A stretch of 64,000 bases of DNA, from positions 55,745-119,744 of the forward strand of contig KV919009.1 in NCBI GenBank assembly GCA_002049455.2, written 5' to 3'. This DNA comes from Porphyra umbilicalis. Lineage: Eukaryota; Rhodophyta; Bangiophyceae; Bangiales; Bangiaceae. Positions 29,754 through 39,089 of this stretch are shown in pieces. Position 1 is the first letter of the stretch. Every line of letters starts with the position of its first letter. The position numbers were made by a program, and so were the translations under genes. The notes beneath the pieces are model-generated. The model made no database searches. It was not told the origin of the DNA and saw nothing but the letters and a program-made list of their open reading frames with translations.

Positions 29754-31379
29754 CTGCGGGGGGGGGGGGAGGGGTGGCGCAACGTGATCGCGTGCGCAAG
29801 TGGAGCCACTCACCGCCCTTGTTTCCATTTTCCTCCGTGCCGCTTCCCGCCCTGCGGCCACGCGTCCGCCCCCTTTCCACGCTCGCCTGCCCCGCCCCGC
29901 GCTGCTACATTGACGGTGGCGCCAGATCCCCCACCTGCGTCACCATTGGCATGCCAGCAACCCCCACCCGTCGGGCCTTCCCCCGCCTCGGTCGCGACAG
30001 GGCACGGGTCAGCCGCAGCGGCGGGGCCGCCACGGCGTCGGGCGCACTGTCGGGTGCGGCATCCTCCGGAGTTGCCCCGGTCGAACGCGCGATGGCCCCG
30101 CCACTGCGCTGTGGTGGTTAAAGGGGGGTTACACGCAAGCCCGATTTTGCTCGATTCTCAGGTCCGCAGCGACTGCGGGAGCATCCGCAAGCAAGTCCGT
30201 TTCGCAGAAATATGAGGTTGAAGCAGCGATGCGGCCGTGGTTGACCAAAGTGGATGGAGCCACGAAGTGAAAGCAAATGATATCTCCCAATCGAGGCGAT
30301 GCTGAAAGTAGCAGCCAGCCAATGGAAGAGTACCGACTCAGGGTCTATCCGCCAATGAAGAGCTCCTATTAAGAGAAATCTGCGGTGACGAGTTTTGACA
30401 TCCGACCGTTTTCGCTGGGTCTGCCAAGATGCAGCACGAGCGCGTCCGTCATTGACAACTATTGACAACAGCCTCGGAGAGTGAAGTGGCCAACGATGCC
30501 TGTACCGGGTGTGGAGAGCTGGGCGCTGATGGCGCCGACGTCATGGCGGATGACGGTTTGGGAGCCGACGACAACGCCCACGACACCAGTTGTGTGGGCG
30601 CTGATGGCTGTACCAGGCGCAGAGGTGAGGGCGCTGATGGCGCCGACGTTGTGGCGGATGACGGCCTGGGTGCCAATAACGACGTGGACGGGCGTGAAGG
30701 CTGGTTCCCGTACCGGGGCGAGCACGGGGAGGACGTCGAAGTGAACAGCGGCACCTCCGCCGTTGGCGACGACGTGCCCGTCGCATGTTGGGGTCTTTGC
30801 GTGTCAAAGTGGGTGGCGCACCATAGCCTGCAGGGGCGTGGCGCGGCGTAGTGGGGGAAGGATCTGATGTACCAGGGAGTGGACGGGCATGGCGGGGCGT
30901 GGTGGGCAGTCAGCTTGTGTCTTCTCGGCGTCAAGGGTCACCGCCATCTTCTTCTCGGCTTACTGTGATGACACAAGGGGAGACTGCCTTACCCAGCCAG
31001 CTTGCACAGCCCCGGGCGATCAATTGTGGACAGCTGCCGCATGTTTCTGCGCAGGGAGGCGCTACAGGCTTTTGCGCTTGCCTGGTGAAGCGCACAGTGG
31101 AGTGATTCCGCGCTCGCCATGCCCGAAGCTAATCGAGTCGCATTCAGACGCTTCGGGAGGTGTAAGGACAGTTCTGACGGCTTCCGGGAAACATAAAACG
31201 CAGCCATTTGAGGTTAAAAAGGTAAAAAACCGTCAAGTATGGTGTCGTGCTGGGGGGGTCCGCAACATCTTGCGGTCAACAATCGACTAATCCGCCGGTT
31301 GCGTGCGACCCCCCCTTTAAGCACCACAGCGCTGACGCGGCCGCCCTACCGAAAATGACGGATCAAAAAAGCACGATAT
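29754..31379. other. 1.6-kb intergenic region
   Basis: GC-rich to 30.1 kb, neutral afterwards. Apart from the 108-bp duplication no feature was recognised. Confidence 0.4.
30523..30738. repeat. 108-bp tandem duplication
   Basis: GCGCTGATGGCGCCGACGT at 30523 recurs at 30631 (108 bp, 36 codons), each followed by GGCGGATGACGG. A partial GCGCTGATGGC also lies at 30598. The unit length keeps all frames open on both strands. The minus frame reads VIRHDVGAISA-type repeats. No coding evidence beyond that. Confidence 0.75.
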
Positions 31380-32059
31380 CCCAAGCTCTGGCCAATCAGA
31401 ATCCGCATGTTGACCCGCTACCCAAAGTGGCTTGGTGTGAATAGTCCGACGACTCTACGGTGGATGACATCCTCGCGTTCCACACTGTGTGGCGGTATGA
31501 AGTTCCCGAGAAAAAGTGAGATCTTTTCTTTCATTATAAATAGGGAGGAGTTATTTCGATTCGACCGCATCCAACTCCGCCGACTATCCTGCAGAAGATC
31601 CCTGAAAATGTGTTGAACAATCGCGAAGATTATCTTCCCAATCCGCTCGAGACGTCCTGCAGATCGTATTTGGAACTTACCTGGTCCGATCCGACAATCA
31701 GACTTGTCTCGGATGGCGGATGGTCCTGAGATCAGACCAGGAACTGTTTTCCAGATTGTTTCCAGGACTGTTCCGCAGCGTATCTCGTGGCATGGCCACT
31801 GGAACAAACGACAAACAAATCCGTGCGCGCGTTGGACCGACTGGTCTAGCGTTCGAACAAGATCCGATCTCCATCCTGTACCCGTAGAATGAGTACGCGC
31901 ACGGGTTCCAGACTGTCTTCAGAGCCAGGCAACAGCCTCGACGAGAGATAACAGTGTCGTCACGCGATAAGCGCATACCCAGGATAAGTTCAGAACTACG
32001 TCGGTGCCCGACATGACAGACAAAGCACAGGGATAGCTGAGAATCAGTCCTGCAGATAA
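31380..32059. other. Neutral-composition segment with a TATA-like box
   Basis: Contains CATTATAAATAGGG at about 31533-31546, a good TATA-box candidate on the plus strand, but no ORF follows within the segment. It may be part of a transposon long terminal repeat. No partner copy exists in the window. Confidence 0.35.
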
Positions 32060-32297
32060 AGCAGCAGGACAGCCTTTGGAACGATCCTGTCGACAGTTAG
32101 TATTCTTCTTCATCCGATCGCTTGATACTCTATCCGAAGATCTACCGCCTGGCATGTCAGCAGGACAGCCTTCGGAACGGTCCTGTCGACAGTTAGTATT
32201 TTTATTCATCGGACTGCTTCCTGCTTTATCTGGAGATCTGCCGCCTGGAATGTCACCAGGACAGCCTTCGGAACGGTCCTGTCGACAGTTGTTCTTT
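32060..32297. repeat. ~97-bp tandem repeat, 2.5 copies, ending at an N
   Basis: ACAGCCTTCGGAACGGTCCT-type anchors occur at about 32068, 32165 and 32263. The third copy is cut off by the ambiguous base at 32298. On the minus strand the units read as a 32-residue repeat (NCRQDRSEGCPADMPGG), probably incidental. Confidence 0.82.
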
Positions 32298-32298
32298 N
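32298..32298. other. Ambiguous base (N), possible assembly join
   Basis: The only N in the window. To the left is neutral-composition repeat DNA, to the right 70-percent-like GC coding DNA. The repeat and the plus-strand gene are both truncated exactly here. Confidence 0.7.
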
Positions 32299-33360
32299 CC
32301 ACGACGAGTGCCGGAGCGGGAGCGGGTGCCGGGGCCAGACCCGCGGAACCAGCCGGCGGTCGAGCGCATGCAGCCCGGCGTACTGGCACGGCGGCATCCA
32401 CGAGGTGCACTCGCAGCGGTGCGATGGAGAGTTGGCCGTCCGCTTCAGCCGCGAGGTGGCGCGCTTCGGGACGGCGTTGCCGTCGTGGTTCGTCCGGACG
32501 GCGTACGCCTTCGTGAGGGAGCACGAGAACGAGACTGTCCTCGCGAGTGGGTGCCGTGGGTGGCGCACTGCTGGGGCCGTCTGATGAGCCTCATGCCGGA
32601 CGCGGTGACCCCACCGGCGGAGTACCTGACGGAGTTGTCGCTTCCGTATCTACGGACGTCGGCGGACCTCGGGTACGTGCAGGCCGCCGAGGCGCAGCAC
32701 CGGGAGGCGATGGATGCGGCGGCGTACTACTACGAAGAGGCGGCGGACAAGAACGCCCGTCGTGTGGACGCGGGGGCGGCGCCACGGGCGGTCCTGCCGT
32801 ACGAGTGCCCGGCCATCAGCTCCTGGCCGAAACCCGAGCGGGTTGGGCGCGATCTGACGCTCCTTTTGGCGGAGGGCGACCGCGTGGCGGTAAACCAAGC
32901 GCGGAAGGAGGTGGACGTTCGGGCGCGCAAGGGCGGCGACGTCCCGTACCTGATGACGGCGGGCCACCATGCCAAGGGCTTGAACCGAGCCGGCTGGCGG
33001 CGCGTGCCGGAGGCGCTGGGCGAGTTGGAGCTGCCGCGGGGGCTGCACGTTGCGTACCCCACTGTGCTGTCGTATTATTACGAACGCATGATGGGGGACG
33101 ACCGCAGCTGCTTGTGGGACATGTACGTGGTGGAGCGCGTGCAGCTCACCGCCATCGCGCTACTGGCGGACCTCGCCGGCGGGCGTGTCCACCGCATCTC
33201 TTCAGCCCTTCTCCACCGGCTGGAGCGTCTTCGGCTGGACGACATGGCGGAGGGGAGTGCGGACGAGCACGCCCGGCTGCAGCGGCTGCTCCAAGGCATG
33301 GCAGTGCTGCTCCCCAAATGGGGAGACGTGGTGGCGGCTGCGGGTTTGCCGCTCGGGTAG
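32299..33360 (+). CDS. Unidentified protein, 5'-truncated, convergent with retrotransposon pol
   Basis: From the N onward one frame reads protein-like sequence (PAYWHGGIHEVHSQRCDGEL, SREVARFGTALPSWFVRTAY). It shifts near 32545 into the frame EWVPWVAHCWGRLMSLMPDA, which continues YLTELSLPYLRTSADLGYVQ, DVPYLMTAGHHAKGLNRAGW, YYERMMGDDRSCLWDMYVVE and a Leu-rich helical end, to TAG at 33358. No family is recognised. Composition is normal for a folded, helical protein. The frame continues after TAG (next entry). It probably belongs to the retrotransposon as an antisense ORF or to a second element. The 5' end is lost at the N. Confidence 0.5.
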   Translation, partial: PRRVPERERVPGPDPRNQPAVERMQPGVLARRHPRGALAAVRWRVGRPLQPRGGALRDGVAVVVRPDGVRLREGARERDCPREWVPWVAHCWGRLMSLMPDAVTPPAEYLTELSLPYLRTSADLGYVQAAEAQHREAMDAAAYYYEEAADKNARRVDAGAAPRAVLPYECPAISSWPKPERVGRDLTLLLAEGDRVAVNQARKEVDVRARKGGDVPYLMTAGHHAKGLNRAGWRRVPEALGELELPRGLHVAYPTVLSYYYERMMGDDRSCLWDMYVVERVQLTAIALLADLAGGRVHRISSALLHRLERLRLDDMAEGSADEHARLQRLLQGMAVLLPKWGDVVAAAGLPLG

Positions 33361-34587
33361 ACGCCGTTGCCGGCGGAGGCGGACGACGCGGCGAACCCAT
33401 ACGGGTTTCGACTAGCGTTGGATGCTAGGGGCGTCAACTTCCCAAGTCGGGCCGAGCGCGCGACGTCGCAGAGCTCCACGGCGCGGGGGCCGCCGGGGGC
33501 GTCCGGGAACGTGGGGGCGGGGCCCACCCGGGGCGGGGACAGCGACGCGGCCCGGGAGGACGCGGCGGCGGCAGGCTCGGGATCGCCGTCATGGCGGGCC
33601 GTGTCGCCGTCGCGGTCGTCGCCGAGGGGGCGTGCCCGGGACGACGCCCAGTGGGTGCCTTCGCGGTCCCCGTCGCGGTCGTCGCCGAGGGGGCAGGCCC
33701 GGGACGACGCCCAGTGGGTGCCGTCGCGGTCCCCGTCGGCGTCGGCGTCGACAACGCGGACACGGTCACCCGTTCGGGGGTCGTCGCGTCGGGCGACGGG
33801 GTCGCGCCGGACACCGCCGCCGGGACGCGGCACGCCTCGCCCTCGGCGCGGGCCGACGCCGGGACGGGCAATGCCGCCGCCGGCGGCGTCGCAACGGAGT
33901 GGCGCGGCGGGGGAAGCCGCGGGAGGTAGCCGGCGGTCGTGGTCACCGCCAGCGGCGTCGACGCGCCGGCGGAAGCCGCCGGCGTCCGCTGGAGCGTCAG
34001 GGCGGGCGGACGGCGGCGCGGCGGCGCCCCGACCGGGCGACGCGCGGCGCGGCCGGTCGCCGGTCGGCGCCGATGGGGCGGCCCGGTCGACGGCGGGGGC
34101 AACCGGGGCGCGGCGGAGCGGGGGGACCACGCGGGGGAAACGCCCGAGGTCGTCCGAGGGGCAGGAGGTGGAGCCCCCCTACGCGGCGCACCACAAGTGG
34201 TACCGCGTGGGGTCCATTGCGCCTGAAGGCGACGCGCTCCGGGCGCACCTTTCGGCGGCGGCCGTGAAGCGCTTGGCCGCGGCGGGCGGCGCGCCGGCTG
34301 GCGCCGTGGGGCTGGCGATCAGCCGGGTGCTGCGTAGTGGCGTGGACCGGCTGCACGCGTCCCTGCGGACGTCCAGCGATCGCACGATGGGGGAGGCGAT
34401 GGACGGCGTCGTCAAGGTCGTCAAAGAACTCCGCCGAGCGTCGCACCTGGAGGACGACATTGGTCGTATCCTGGACGAAGTGCGGGCGGCGGACCGCGTG
34501 GCCTCTGCTGACGAGCGGTTCGTCTATGACGACAGCGACGAGTCGGGGGGTGAGCGTCCCACGGGTCCTCGGCAGCGGCACCGCTAA
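33361..34587 (+). CDS. Continuation after TAG: Arg/Ser-repeat and helical C-terminal part
   Basis: Same frame as the preceding ORF, open for 408 codons to TAA 34585-34587. After ANPYGFRLALDARGV it enters an Arg/Ser/Pro low-complexity region with two near-identical DDAQWVPSRSPS repeats. It ends in an ordered-looking domain (EPPYAAHHKWYRVGSIAPEG, LRAHLSAAAVKRLAAA, VVKVVKELRRASHLEDDIGR, EVRAADRVASADERFVYDDS). Its stop shares two bases with the pol stop of the opposite strand. Interpretable as a nucleic-acid-binding (SR-like) protein of unknown role. Whether it is translated by readthrough of the TAG or is a broken gene is open. Confidence 0.45.
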   Translation, partial: TPLPAEADDAANPYGFRLALDARGVNFPSRAERATSQSSTARGPPGASGNVGAGPTRGGDSDAAREDAAAAGSGSPSWRAVSPSRSSPRGRARDDAQWVPSRSPSRSSPRGQARDDAQWVPSRSPSASASTTRTRSPVRGSSRRATGSRRTPPPGRGTPRPRRGPTPGRAMPPPAASQRSGAAGEAAGGSRRSWSPPAASTRRRKPPASAGASGRADGGAAAPRPGDARRGRSPVGADGAARSTAGATGARRSGGTTRGKRPRSSEGQEVEPPYAAHHKWYRVGSIAPEGDALRAHLSAAAVKRLAAAGGAPAGAVGLAISRVLRSGVDRLHASLRTSSDRTMGEAMDGVVKVVKELRRASHLEDDIGRILDEVRAADRVASADERFVYDDSDESGGERPTGPRQRHR

Positions 34588-37500
34588 GCGGTGGCGCACG
34601 CGTTGACCCGTGTGGTGTGGGCCTTCTCAAAGCGGAAGATCACGACGCGCCACACGGGCGGCGGGGAGGAGGCGGTGCGGCCTGCCACCGTGAACGTAGG
34701 ATAGGGGGGGTTGAGTTGCACCCGAGCGGCGCAGTAGCGCGTCGCTAGCGTCCACCAGGCCTGGTGTTGCCAGCGCGGGGCGACGAGGGTGATGTCACAC
34801 GGATAGGAGGTGATGCGGGCGAGGACCTGCGGTAGGAAAGAAAAGGGGGGGTTGGCCCACCCGTTTTCGACCGCCCAGTCGACCGAGAACGCCGCGGCGC
34901 AGCCGCGCGCGGCGTCCGCGGGGGACAGGGGCAGGAACCGGGGTAGATGGGTGGCCGCGGTGGCGGTAAACAGGTCGACCGTATGGGGGCCCCAGACCGC
35001 GTCGAGTTTCTCGAAGGCGGGGCGGCCCAATGCCCAGTGGGCAGCCGGCGGGTTGTCGGGAAACGCCGCGAGGAGGGAGGATGCCCAAAGGGCAGGGACG
35101 GTCTCCTCGTGGCTTTTCGCCGGGGACGCCCAGCGCACATCCACGAGCATGGCACCCGTCTCATCGGTGTGCTGCTGGACCGCGACGCAGACCCACTGGG
35201 GTTGCCGCGGGGGCGGGGCGAGGACGACCGGCGTCGTCGGGAAGGCGTCGTCGGGGAGCGTAAACTTCTTCTGCTTCGCTAAGCGGATGACGAGATGTTT
35301 CGGTAAACCCGAAATGGGTTCCCACGAATCATCGCCCCGGCCATAAGTGGCCCACCGAACTTTCGCCACGATGCCGTTATCGGTGTCGTGGCGAATAGCC
35401 AACAGCCGGTCGATTTCCCAGGTCGGATCCTCATCGGAGGAATTCACGTCGGGGAGCGGGGTCTGTGTAAGCAGATGCGGCTGGGCATCCGGTCCCGGCA
35501 CCGGGCGCGGTGCCGGTGTGACGTCGTTACTGTTGACCCGTCCTTCGCCATCGCCTTGGTCGATTACGAAGTAGGTGCCCTCCGTATCGAGAATCTCGAA
35601 CGGGCCAAGGGCCTTGGGCAGCAGCTTGTGCCCCCCGCGGTGGGAGCGGAGGTAGACGAAGTCACCGACCACCAGGTCCTTGTTCTTCGGCCGTACCCGG
35701 CTGTCCCAGTCTCGCTTATAGCGAGCTTGGTACTTGTCAAGGGAAGCGCGCACCGTCGGGATGAGCTTTTTCAAGCCCTGGATGATGGCGCGTTTCACCA
35801 TGAGCGGGGAGCCATCGGCGGATGCCAGCGGGGACGAGCCAGCGAGGCCCTCAACTGTGAGGTTTGGCATACGGCGGGGGATCAGGAGGTCGAACGGCGC
35901 CATACCGGTGGCCCTATGCGGGCAGGTGTTGTACGCCATGCTCAGGGCGGGGAGGAGGCGATCCCACTGGCGAGGGTGCTCCTCACAGAAGGCCCGGATC
36001 TGGTTCAGCAGCGTACGGTTATACCGTTCCACCTGACCGTTGGTCTGCGGATGGTAGGGCGTCGTGTATTTGCACCTCGTGCCCAACATCTTCATGACGG
36101 CGCGGAAGAACGCGTTGTCCATCTGTCGACCCTGGTCCGATAGGACGCAGTCGGGGGGCCCATAGGCCGCGACCCATGCGGTCAGGAACGCCGACGCGAC
36201 CGTGACGGCGGTGATACGTCGGAGCGCAACCGTACGGGTTAGCTTCGAAAAGCGGTCGGACATGACGAACACATACCGGTTGCCGTCAACCGTGTTGAGC
36301 AGCGGCCCGAGGATGTCAATGCCAACCTCGGTCAACGGTTCCTTTGGCGGGAACAGGGTCATGGGGGACGTATGTCGTCGCTCCTGCAGCCGGTTCTTCG
36401 CGCACGGCGGGCACTGCCGGACGAAGTCGTACAGGTCGACAATCATCGACTCCCAATAGAAGCAACGCTTCATGGCGGCGTACATCCGCTGCACCCCAGG
36501 GTGACCTTTGGTCGTCGGGTAGTGCTCGAGGCCCATCACGCGGGAGCGTAGGGCCTCGGGGATGTATACTTGCATAACGTCCGTCGTTGGCTGACGGCGC
36601 ACGAGGCGGCCTTCCTCATCGAGGACGAACCGCGTCGGCTTGCCCGAGTCGATCACGGCGCGTAGCTGCTGGCATCGGCCGTCCGCGCCTTGTGCGCGAA
36701 GGAGCTCCTCCGCTGTGATAGGGGGAGGCGGTAACGGCACCGAGAAGTTGTTGGCGTCCGTGCCCCTTGCGGCCTGAGCTAGAAGGAAGCACGGGATGTC
36801 GTCGTCCAGCTCCTTCTTGTCCAGACCCGTCGTGGGTACGCGGGACAGGGCATCGGGGAGGTGGTGGTTCGCTCCCTTCTTGTACTTCACCTCGAAGTCG
36901 AACTCCGCTAAGCGGAGGCGCCAACGGAGCAGACGACCGGTGGCCGTAGTCAGCCGGTAGATCCAACTGAGGCATTCGTGGTCGGTACGCACCGTGAACC
37001 GCGAGCCCTCCACATAGTGTCGGAGGTGGAGCACGGCCCAGACGAGGCCCAGGCACTCCTTCTCGGTGGCCGAATAGTTGCGTTGCTCGGGCTGCAGGGC
37101 GCGGCTGTAGAACCCCACGGGTTTGAGCTGGCCGTCCTGCTGCTCTTGGAGCAGGGCGCACCCCAATTGGGTGTCGCACGCATCGACGTCAATGGTGAAG
37201 GGCGCTCCGCGGCGGGTGAGCGCCAGGACCGGCGGATGAAGCAGCGCGTCGCGTAGGCGCGTGAACGCTGCGGCTTGTGTCTCGGTGAACGTCGGGAGCG
37301 TGTCGCCGTACGCCTTGGTTGTCAGCTGGTTTAGGGGCGCTGCGATCCGTGCGTAGTTCGCGACGAAGCGGCGGTACACGTTACACATTCCGAGGAAGCT
37401 ACGCAATTGCGTCTTTGTTCGCGGGTGACCTACCTTCGCGAGCGCCTCCAGGTTCTTGTTGTGCACCCGCATCTCCCCAGGGGATATGATGTGCCCGAGG

Positions 37501-38639
37501 TACTCGACGGACGTCTGGAAGAACTGGCACTTCTTGGCTTTCAACGTGACGCCGGCCCGACCCAAGCGGGTCAGGGCTTCGTCGAGCGCTTTCACGTGGT
37601 TCTCCGGGGTGTCGGAGAAGACGATGACATCGTCGAGGTATACCAGGCACATTTGCCAGGTCATCCCGGACAGGATGATGTCGAGGGCACGTTGGAAGGT
37701 CGCAGGAGCGTTGGTGAGGCCGAAGGCCATCTTCAGGTACTCGTACGTGCCCATGTGGCAGGTGAAAGCGGTCTTGTCGATGTCGTCCAGGGCCATGGGT
37801 ATCTGCCAATACCCGGCATTGCAGTCGAGCGTTGAGAAGACGCGGGCGTCTCCCAGCGAGTCGATGCAATCCTCCATCCGCGGGATGGGATAGGAGTCCT
37901 TCTTGGTCACTGCATTGAGACGACGGTAGTCGACGCAAAAGCGTGGCGACCCGTCTTTCTTGGGGACGACAACGACAGGGCTGGCCCATTCACTGGTACT
38001 TGGTCGGACGACCTTGGCTTCCAGCATCCGATTGACCTCGTCACGGATCATGTCACGGGCATGGTGACCCGCGCGGTACGGTTGCTGCCGTATCGGCTTC
38101 GTCCCGGGTTGGACCTCCACGCGGTGGACGGTGGCGTCGATGGAGCCGAGCGTCCCGTCCAGCATATACGCATGGCGGCGGATGAGTGCCTGGACATCCG
38201 GGAGTAGCCGGTCGGGTACGCCAGAGAGATCGACTTGGTCTAGCACCGCTTCTGCGGTCGCGGTGGGCGATGCCGCGTCGTCAGTGACGAGCAGGCAGTC
38301 GACATCGTCGACCGGGCTAACGGTAGCGAAGATAGTTCCCTTGCGGAGGCAGACCGGTTTGTCGCTGAGGTTAGCGACTTCAACGCTGAAGCGTTGCCCC
38401 GGGACAACGACGGCCAACCCACGCGCCGTTTGACAGCGGTGATGCTTGTGAAGGCGGTTGTACGGCGCGACTACGACCTGACCAGCGAGGTCGGCGGTGA
38501 CCAGCAGGGCCGTCCGGGTTTGCGGGGGCAGCACCCGTCGTTGCGCGAGGCGCACCGTCGCATCCTTCGGGGATCGGCGGCGTTCTTTCTTGCCGCGTGC
38601 CGTGCACGATAAGATGGGCACCGAAGCATCGGTGGACCA
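34584..38639 (-). CDS. Retrotransposon pol: RT, RNase H, integrase, chromodomain, Dam-like domain
   Basis: Open from the codon after TGA 38642-38640 to TAG 34586-34584, about 1351 codons. The first ATG-like start is not needed if translated with protease. RT: YLDDVIVFS near residue 328 (counted from 38621), with VVVPKKDGSPRFCVDYRRLN before it. RNase H: FTIDVDACDTQLG and TDHECLSWIY. Integrase: H2C2 zinc module (GHPGVQRMY ... CPPCAKNR), then D in GIDILGP, D in LSDQGRQMD and E in NGQVERYNR. Chromodomain near 35262-35432 (TWEIDRLLAIRHD, WEPISGLPKHLV). After it, about 34700-35035, a domain with GPHTVDLFTA, LPRF, W-ANPPFSFLPQVL and LVAPRWQHQAWW matches the Dam-methylase-like domain of DIRS elements, including the NPPF motif. 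All key residues seen are intact. Confidence 0.93.
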   Translation of the reverse strand, partial: WSTDASVPILSCTARGKKERRRSPKDATVRLAQRRVLPPQTRTALLVTADLAGQVVVAPYNRLHKHHRCQTARGLAVVVPGQRFSVEVANLSDKPVCLRKGTIFATVSPVDDVDCLLVTDDAASPTATAEAVLDQVDLSGVPDRLLPDVQALIRRHAYMLDGTLGSIDATVHRVEVQPGTKPIRQQPYRAGHHARDMIRDEVNRMLEAKVVRPSTSEWASPVVVVPKKDGSPRFCVDYRRLNAVTKKDSYPIPRMEDCIDSLGDARVFSTLDCNAGYWQIPMALDDIDKTAFTCHMGTYEYLKMAFGLTNAPATFQRALDIILSGMTWQMCLVYLDDVIVFSDTPENHVKALDEALTRLGRAGVTLKAKKCQFFQTSVEYLGHIISPGEMRVHNKNLEALAKVGHPRTKTQLRSFLGMCNVYRRFVANYARIAAPLNQLTTKAYGDTLPTFTETQAAAFTRLRDALLHPPVLALTRRGAPFTIDVDACDTQLGCALLQEQQDGQLKPVGFYSRALQPEQRNYSATEKECLGLVWAVLHLRHYVEGSRFTVRTDHECLSWIYRLTTATGRLLRWRLRLAEFDFEVKYKKGANHHLPDALSRVPTTGLDKKELDDDIPCFLLAQAARGTDANNFSVPLPPPPITAEELLRAQGADGRCQQLRAVIDSGKPTRFVLDEEGRLVRRQPTTDVMQVYIPEALRSRVMGLEHYPTTKGHPGVQRMYAAMKRCFYWESMIVDLYDFVRQCPPCAKNRLQERRHTSPMTLFPPKEPLTEVGIDILGPLLNTVDGNRYVFVMSDRFSKLTRTVALRRITAVTVASAFLTAWVAAYGPPDCVLSDQGRQMDNAFFRAVMKMLGTRCKYTTPYHPQTNGQVERYNRTLLNQIRAFCEEHPRQWDRLLPALSMAYNTCPHRATGMAPFDLLIPRRMPNLTVEGLAGSSPLASADGSPLMVKRAIIQGLKKLIPTVRASLDKYQARYKRDWDSRVRPKNKDLVVGDFVYLRSHRGGHKLLPKALGPFEILDTEGTYFVIDQGDGEGRVNSNDVTPAPRPVPGPDAQPHLLTQTPLPDVNSSDEDPTWEIDRLLAIRHDTDNGIVAKVRWATYGRGDDSWEPISGLPKHLVIRLAKQKKFTLPDDAFPTTPVVLAPPPRQPQWVCVAVQQHTDETGAMLVDVRWASPAKSHEETVPALWASSLLAAFPDNPPAAHWALGRPAFEKLDAVWGPHTVDLFTATAATHLPRFLPLSPADAARGCAAAFSVDWAVENGWANPPFSFLPQVLARITSYPCDITLVAPRWQHQAWWTLATRYCAARVQLNPPYPTFTVAGRTASSPPPVWRVVIFRFEKAHTTRVNACATA

Positions 38640-39082
38640 TCAGACGCGTTGACGGCGTGGGTAGAGCGCGTCGACGTGGCGGTTGATGAAACTGGTGCCG
38701 AGCAGCACAGGGACGGCGAGGCGCGGGACGACGACAAAGTCGACGTCCGTGGCGAAGCCACCGGAGCGCAGGCGTAGGGTGATCATGCCTCGGGCGGAGA
38801 TAGGGTTTTTATTTGCGTCCACAATGTGGGGCAAATGAGGGTGTCGATGCAACCGCCGCTCCCAACCCTTGGGCAGGGCGTCCACCCGAATGATCGAGGG
38901 CCCGGCGCCTGTATCCAGGGTCGGTGTCATCAGCCGCATGCGAGCCTCGTCAAAGCCGAGGGCCGCGGGGATGGTATACTGCCGGTACACCGGAGCCAAG
39001 ACACGGTGTATCCGTATCTTGGGACCCTGCGGGCTGGGGGCGCCACGGGGCGGCCGAGCCGCTAGCGGCACGCCCCGTGTTA
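38640..39082 (-). CDS. Retrotransposon aspartic protease
   Basis: The frame is -1 relative to gag and entered through the heptamer at the gag stop. There is a GTG but no ATG near the beginning, which itself argues for frameshift entry. The retropepsin signature LDTGAGPSIIR gives the catalytic Asp-Thr-Gly. A later VLLGTSFINRHVDALYP fits the C-terminal ILG(R/T)-type motif. It ends at TGA 38642-38640, and the pol ORF continues in the same frame directly after. Confidence 0.88.
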
Positions 39083-39089
39083 GTTTCCC
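39044..39089 (-). promoter_or_regulatory. Probable -1 programmed ribosomal frameshift signal (gag to protease)
   Basis: In gag frame the last codons are CCG GGA AAC TAA. G_GGA_AAC (39089-39083) is a canonical X_XXY_YYZ slippery heptamer lying directly on the stop codon. Slippage by -1 reads CTA ACA CGG, exactly the protease frame. Three bases downstream a perfect 9-bp GC-rich stem can form: CACGGGGCG (39079-39071) with CGCCCCGTG (39052-39044). The 18-nt loop contains the palindrome GCCGCTAGCGGC. Confidence 0.82.
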
